A DNA stretch of 64,000 bases from Takifugu bimaculatus (taxonomy: Eukaryota; Chordata; Actinopteri; Tetraodontiformes; Tetraodontidae), in assembly GCA_004026145.2 (NCBI GenBank), contig CP034975.1, positions 14,706,889 to 14,770,888 on the forward strand, written 5' to 3'. Below the pieces are notes generated by a model. It was not told the DNA's origin and ran no database searches. It worked only from the letters and a program-made list of their open reading frames with translations. Positions 58,780-64,000 of the stretch are shown here, one piece after another. Position 1 is the first letter of the stretch, and the number at the start of each line of letters is the position of its first letter. Made by a program: the position numbers and the translations under genes.

Positions 58780-61700
58780 TCATCTGGGGCCGAGTTTCAA
58801 AGGGGCTTTAGGAGATGAGAGGTTCTTCTTGTGGAGCTTGCCTTTCAGGTTTTGTTGTTTTGGTGCTCTTTTCAAGTAAAAGTTAAGCTGAAAGACAAAG
58901 AAAAACAAGAAAATATTGTGAATAATTCAGATCAAACCAATGCCATGATGATACATTTTTCACTGACATTTACATGTTGTCAATGTATCCATTAATGTAA
59001 AACACACCTGTGTGGCTTCAGCCGGTCCCACCGTGACTGTGCTGGTGGAAGGGATGTAACCTGATGCAGATGCTGTCACCTTGTAAGTGCCAGGTAAGAG
59101 AAGTCTGAAGTAGTCACCATCCACTCCTGGAAGAGAGGACAAGTAACAGAATAAAAGGCTGGAAATGGCAAAGTGATGTACATTAAAAGCTGTCACATTT
59201 TAATGTACAAATAAACTGCTACTGATTCAGCCTTAGGACTGGACTATTCCTGCGTTTTTAATGTAGGTTTAATGGAAATAGTTTTCATTCACAAGTAAAT
59301 TGTGCCTATCCCAGGATGCCTTCTCAAATATGACCACTAGAGGGAGGCAGGCCGCATTCAAGTTGGAGGAGACCAAGATGTTTCACAACTTTAAAATATA
59401 GCGTTGAAAAACCAAACAAAAAAAGCTTTATTTTGTAATTTCTTAGGCATTCTGATTGCTTTTGAAAACAGTAACACAATACCACAAACCTCATTCATTT
59501 TGTAACTAATTCAGTTAATTACAGAGAGTATAAATATGAGCAACTGAGCCCAAACTCTTCTTACCACTGGTCACATCGTGGTTAACTCCAGCCACAGAGA
59601 TCTCCACATTGGTGATAGGATTGTTGTTTTCATCGTACACCATACCTTTTATCCCATGATGCACCTGAGAAGAGAAATAAATATTTGTTTCTTTTTGTCA
59701 GTTTTAATGTAGACATCCACGGTACATTTTGAATCCTGCTGTTAAAAATCAAGTGTTTTTAAGGCTTGAGTTCCTGGTTAATGGATTTATGTCCACTGAC
59801 ATGATGTGTAACCTAGCAGGACGGCGACTATATGTGACATTTGTCTGTTCTGACCTCTTCCAGGTATGAAACTAGAGCTTCTCTGTTGGCCAGCCATTCT
59901 CTGGGTAAGGCTGCTGCAGGAGGAAATTTATCACAGCTCAGCTCCAAGGTGATCTCAAAACAGTTGGTGTAAAGGTAATTGAAGTCCTGCATGCCTAAAA
60001 AACACAAAACAAGCGCAAATAAATTACACCCTGACCGTTCTCAAGAGCTTTGGCTGAAGCCCTAAGGTGATTTATCACTTCAAGTCCAGGCGCAAAACAA
60101 CCACTTTAGCCAGGAGCTCTTTTTTTTCTTCCCAAAAGCAGAATTCTACTGGGTTTTTTTATAAAAATGGGTGTTTCAAAACCTTTGACAGTGTAGCACA
60201 GCCTTGTGTAACAGTAATGCACATGACACAATGACTGGAAGGAAAAGTTCAGAGCCGACCTCATGGACCATGACTTAATACTTGGAGCAGAAGGAGCTGC
60301 TAAAATAAACATAACACACTCCGACTAAATAGAGTTTTTTTCCAGTTCAAAAGCTTGCATGGCCCCAAAAGGGAAAAAAATTTGAATCACATTCCGAAGA
60401 AAATCCCAGACATGGTTTAAATCAAAAGGTTTGCACATCATGTCACTTTTTTGCAATACAGATGAACTGATAAACGCCCGGTTTACACTATATTTCAGAC
60501 AAAAATGCAACTGGAAGCAAAACGCTGTTCTGAAACTAAACACAGATTTCACAACAGAAGCAAAAGAGGCAACGAGAACTGAAGGAAAAGTGATTGCTAA
60601 AGTTGGCTTCCTCAACTGTGTCGGGCTTAGGGTTTTTTTTCTTAAAAACAAGCCTTTGCCTCACATTAGGGCTGAGAACATGTTGAGGATGGTATCCCTG
60701 TTATAGTATATCTAAGATTCTCCATGGTGACACTTATTATGTCAAGTAAGATCCAAAAGATTTATCTCTCAGGCCAACATAAAAAAGAAAAATGGTCTGT
60801 ACCACTGTTAATGAATTCTAAATGGAGTTCCTTTTTAAAACTCTCAAGATATCCATCAGCTTTCCAATGGCAAACTATATTAAATGTAGAACATCTGTTA
60901 CCTATTAACCAAACAGTGATTACGCTCTTCAGCTGTGTCAAGAAGGGCTCAAGTGAATTTTAAATCCCTTCAAATATGAGAAGTTTTGCCAAAAGGCTTC
61001 ATAATTACTTCATTGCTTCATAAAAGATTAAAGAGGAAGAAGAAGATTTTAGTCTCCAGAGATGGGATATGATCATCAGGGTATTAGTGAAGGTGGTCCC
61101 CAGAGTTTAAAACAAAAAAGCACCGTGGATGAAGCTGAAGAGTTTCCAGGTGGAGATCTGCTGCGCTCGTTTGCAGTCTTTTCCTACCTTTGGACAGAGA
61201 GTACCAGCTGGCCCCATTGGTGATCCCTTCGTCAAAGAAATCACCGCAGTTCCATCCCTTGTGCATCCAGCCGTGAGCGTAAGAGTAGGTCCTTGCCAAC
61301 TGTCAGCACCCACAAATCCACACGTGCCCCAAAAATACACACACAGAGGCAAAGGTCACGCCCGCGGGACATCTGGATGGTTGGTATTTTAAATATACAC
61401 ACACCTTCCGGAATATTTTGTCATCCGCCGTGGCGGAGTAAGTGGTCCTGCCTCGAATCCGCGGGTCTCTCGACTTGTCGAAGGGATAATTAGCTACCAC
61501 AGCTCCTCCGTGGAGGTTGGCTGACAGGACAAAATTGTAGTTCTGCATCCATTTTATGATGGCCAAAGTCTCTGGTTCAACCTGTGGAGCACAACAAACA
61601 AGGAACGTTTAGAGCATTCTTTTACATTTCCGGTAAATTTGCATCAATTGCTTTGTCAGATAAACTATCAGAAAATGTTCCAAAAGGATGTTCAGATCAT

Positions 61701-64000
61701 TTTGAAACTTCAGTTACTAATATTATCCTACATAACTCCCGCTGGTATTTCATAGTTTTCCAACCAGAGCAATGGACTGAAAAGTTCTGTTTTTCTTTCC
61801 TTTCTGCATGCCCGACCCAGTAAACAGCCTGATTAGACTTTAACAGAGTGAAATGCAAGTTAACTTTTGATAAGTGAGTGTTGCACACTTGTTATAATAC
61901 CAGAAACTGCAATAATGCCATTATGTTCTGAGCCACAGACAGACCGACGTAAACACATCTGCTGACAGCAAGAGTTTCTACTTTAAGCTCATTCTTGGTG
62001 ATCATCAGTCAGCTGATTAAAAGGTCACTGAGCCTGCAGGGCAGCACGGGGGCCCTCGGCCTCACCGTCATTTCAGGCCGGGTGGAACTCAGCAGCTGTA
62101 AAAGCGACACAGCTACTCGTTAGCATTCAGGACCAAAATTTTGTCACTTTTTTTTAACAAAGTTTTGAGAGAAAGTGATTAAAGTTGACTCAACTCTACT
62201 GTAATGAACACAATTTAACACACTTATTTAACATGCTTAATTAGCCTTTCAGGACAAATGAGCACAAATTCCAATCTAAAGGATTGCTGTTTCCAACACG
62301 GATTTTAAAGTTTAGCCTTTACGCTCCCAGGCTGGAGTGAGTTACACAGTGAGTCCTTGGAAAGGCTGATGATGAAGGATGTTGAGCTCTTCCCACCTGG
62401 ATTTGATTCCAAGCATGCAAACACACTGGTGCTCTGTAGTGCTCCTGCTTTAATCACTCTTATATTGTCCTATAAAGTCATTTTCTGCTGTGTGTGATTA
62501 TTGCAACTGCAGTATTTGTTAGGCTTGATGCATGGAGCAAACCAATTATAAGCGTAGTGGTGTCCTCTGTCCATAAGTTTAGGTTATTTATAGAATAAGT
62601 AACCAGCTCCAGACATCAGGCAGGTAGGAAAGAAAACGTAACATTCCACAGAGAAATAAATCAATCTGTAATCTTTGGATTGATGAGCAGTCATTTTCTA
62701 TCAACAAGAGCTAAACCCTCTGCTAGTTTTCCTGTTTCTCATTAGTCTCCTCCATGTCCAAACAGAGACGTGCACCCGCCCACCTCCCTCCTCACGTACC
62801 CACACAGAACCACTGCACCGCTCACCTGTTGCTCCCAGTTGTCTGGCAGAGGCAGGTGGTGGTTTCGACCCTTGGTCTTCTCGTAGTAATACATGAGGGC
62901 GTTGAGATCTGGAAAGTTGCGGTTCAGGTCGATTTCTCGGAAGTTTCCCCGGCCCACCAGGTACCCATTGAATTCGGGCCCCTGTGGACCCACAGGCAGA
63001 ATTGGTTTCAGGGGGAGATTATGTTCGGGTTACTTTTCCTATTAGAGTGAGAGAAATTTCAGGCTCTTTATGTTCCAAGATGTCGTTTCCAATCCCCTGG
63101 ACTGCAGAGGAATCTGCAACTTTCATTTCATCAACTTTCCTGGAAACTACAGTTCTTTCCAAATTCCTTCAAAAAGAATATTGAGACCATGCAAACAAGA
63201 GACGCTTCCAAGTTCTGAGAACGAAACTGAATCTCATCTGAGATATTTTTGGGTTGAAAAAGAGCTTGTTGGTGCTGGCGGATGGCTGGTAAAACCCCAT
63301 CTCAGTCTGACAAGTGCAAATGCAAATGCAAATGCAAATGAGGCTCAGCGACTATTTGACAGATATTCTGATTGTAATATGACTGTTAGGATATGCTGTG
63401 CTCACTAAAAAGTGCCTCTTTAATTATCTTGTTGTGCTGACGCATTAAACATCTGTCGATGCAGCAGCAAATTACAGAGCCGTGAGGACACCACTGTATA
63501 ATTTGCCTCAGATTTGTGCTGCTGTGAGCTTTAAAGAGGTTTCCTATCTAAATACTGTATTTACCACAAGTTGACGGGGACGGGGGAGGGGGGGGTTCTG
63601 TCTTTCTGCCGCTCTCTCACTCACATGTGGAGTTAATGAGATTTTTAATCAATTTTTTAAAATGCTAATTTAAAATCACTTGAATTGAACTCTATACCTT
63701 TAGCCCCCTTCACTAGCCCTGTGGGAGTCTGATTTAGTCCCCCTCCCCCTCACTCTGAAGAGTCTCTTGGTTGCACGGAAATCCTATGATAAAGTTGCCG
63801 CAACAGACGGGAAGTGATGGACTGAATTGTAAAACTTTGAGAAAATGACACTGGCTGGAGAAAAGGGCTGGAATGAACATTTGTTAAGCTTTACTTTTTA
63901 GCTTTATGATATTTTCGAGCCTTAAGCGGTGGGATGGCTGCTCCAGCTGCCTGTCGGGGCACTGGTTACCTGTCTGGCTGCCACTTCGTAGCCGTCAGGG
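58780..64000 (-). CDS. cpn1: cpn1: carboxypeptidase N catalytic chain, 3' part (runs off the right edge)
   Basis: Secreted zinc metallocarboxypeptidase (M14 family, N/E subfamily) that trims C-terminal Arg/Lys from kinins and anaphylatoxins in plasma. Exons, 5' to 3': 64000-63970 (partial, PDGYEVAARQ), 62981-62826, 61581-61405, 61299-61188, 59994-59855, 59664-59565, 59126-59008 and 58887-58780. Seen: substrate-binding LNRNFPDL, third zinc ligand in SANLHGGAVVANYP, Tyr in ASWYSLSKG, catalytic Glu in EITLELSCDKFP. These are followed by the transthyretin-like domain (GMVYDENNNPI, GDYFRLLLPGTY, VTVGPAE) and a short basic tail ending KLGPR. The first two zinc ligands lie outside the window. Family similarity, the short tail and dnmbp-cpn1 synteny favour CPN1 over CPE or CPM. 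All junctions are in phase. Confidence 0.93.
59995..61187. other. cpn1 intron (1.2 kb)
   Basis: AT-rich and without recognisable features apart from short poly-T runs. Open frames in it are chance. Confidence 0.5.
61582..62825. other. cpn1 intron (1.2 kb)
   Basis: I see no exon, RNA gene or repeat of note. Confidence 0.5.
62982..63969. other. cpn1 intron with a TGCAAA hexamer run
   Basis: Holds a short tandem run of TGCAAA (63,314-63,340, four units) that creates three overlapping ATGCAAAT octamers, and a G-rich run near 63,580. Otherwise unremarkable. Confidence 0.55.

Noticed and set aside
58780..64000. Carboxypeptidase E, M or Z as alternatives for cpn1
   Set aside because: There is no GPI-type hydrophobic tail (M), no amphipathic membrane tail seen (E) and no frizzled domain in the part present. 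Sequence and dnmbp neighbourhood match CPN1.

Overview
The window is vertebrate nuclear DNA and almost certainly from a teleost fish. Genes are split into many short exons with GT-AG introns, dinucleotide microsatellites are abundant, and there is a 5'-truncated L2-type LINE and a fish-type dispersed repeat. All four gene families have human orthologues on chromosome 10q24-q25 (NRAP, HABP2, DNMBP, CPN1). I made the exon calls by hand from reading frame, splice sites and remembered family architecture. No alignment or database search was run.

Layout. (1) 1-13.8 kb, + strand: nrap, apparently complete, with 43 coding exons (LIM domain, then a long nebulin-repeat array). (2) 13.86-20.57 kb, - strand: two tandem habp2-like genes (signal peptide, three EGF modules, kringle, trypsin domain). 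The distal copy B (17.6-20.6 kb) is intact. The proximal copy A (13.9-17.0 kb) has two lesions outside the protease domain. (3) 21.6-54.3 kb, - strand: dnmbp (Tuba), with four N-terminal SH3 domains, a Dbl-homology domain, a BAR domain and two C-terminal SH3 domains. It has a probable non-coding first exon near 54 kb and a striking alternative first coding exon at 35.7-37.5 kb. (4) 54.3-58.5 kb: intergenic DNA with an AT microsatellite, a GATG array, a dispersed repeat and the L2 fragment. (5) 58.5-64.0 kb, - strand: the 3' part of cpn1 (carboxypeptidase N catalytic chain), which runs off the right edge.

The genes do not form an operon. nrap is a striated-muscle anchoring protein, habp2 and cpn1 encode plasma enzymes made by liver, and dnmbp is a broadly used Cdc42 GEF. 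nrap and habp2 copy A are convergent, with the nrap poly(A) signal only about 45 bp from the copy A stop codon.

The least expected observations are these. Six single-base frame breaks lie in otherwise well-conserved coding exons (two in nrap, four in dnmbp or its alternative exon), which points to consensus indels or real mutations. The alternative dnmbp exon encodes about 620 residues with a tandem RYRDDE hexapeptide array and would replace all four N-terminal SH3 domains. habp2 copy A has lost 11 nt of its kringle and an exon-intron junction in its EGF region. The homologous 312-nt blocks of the nrap super-repeats show at least three different intron layouts.
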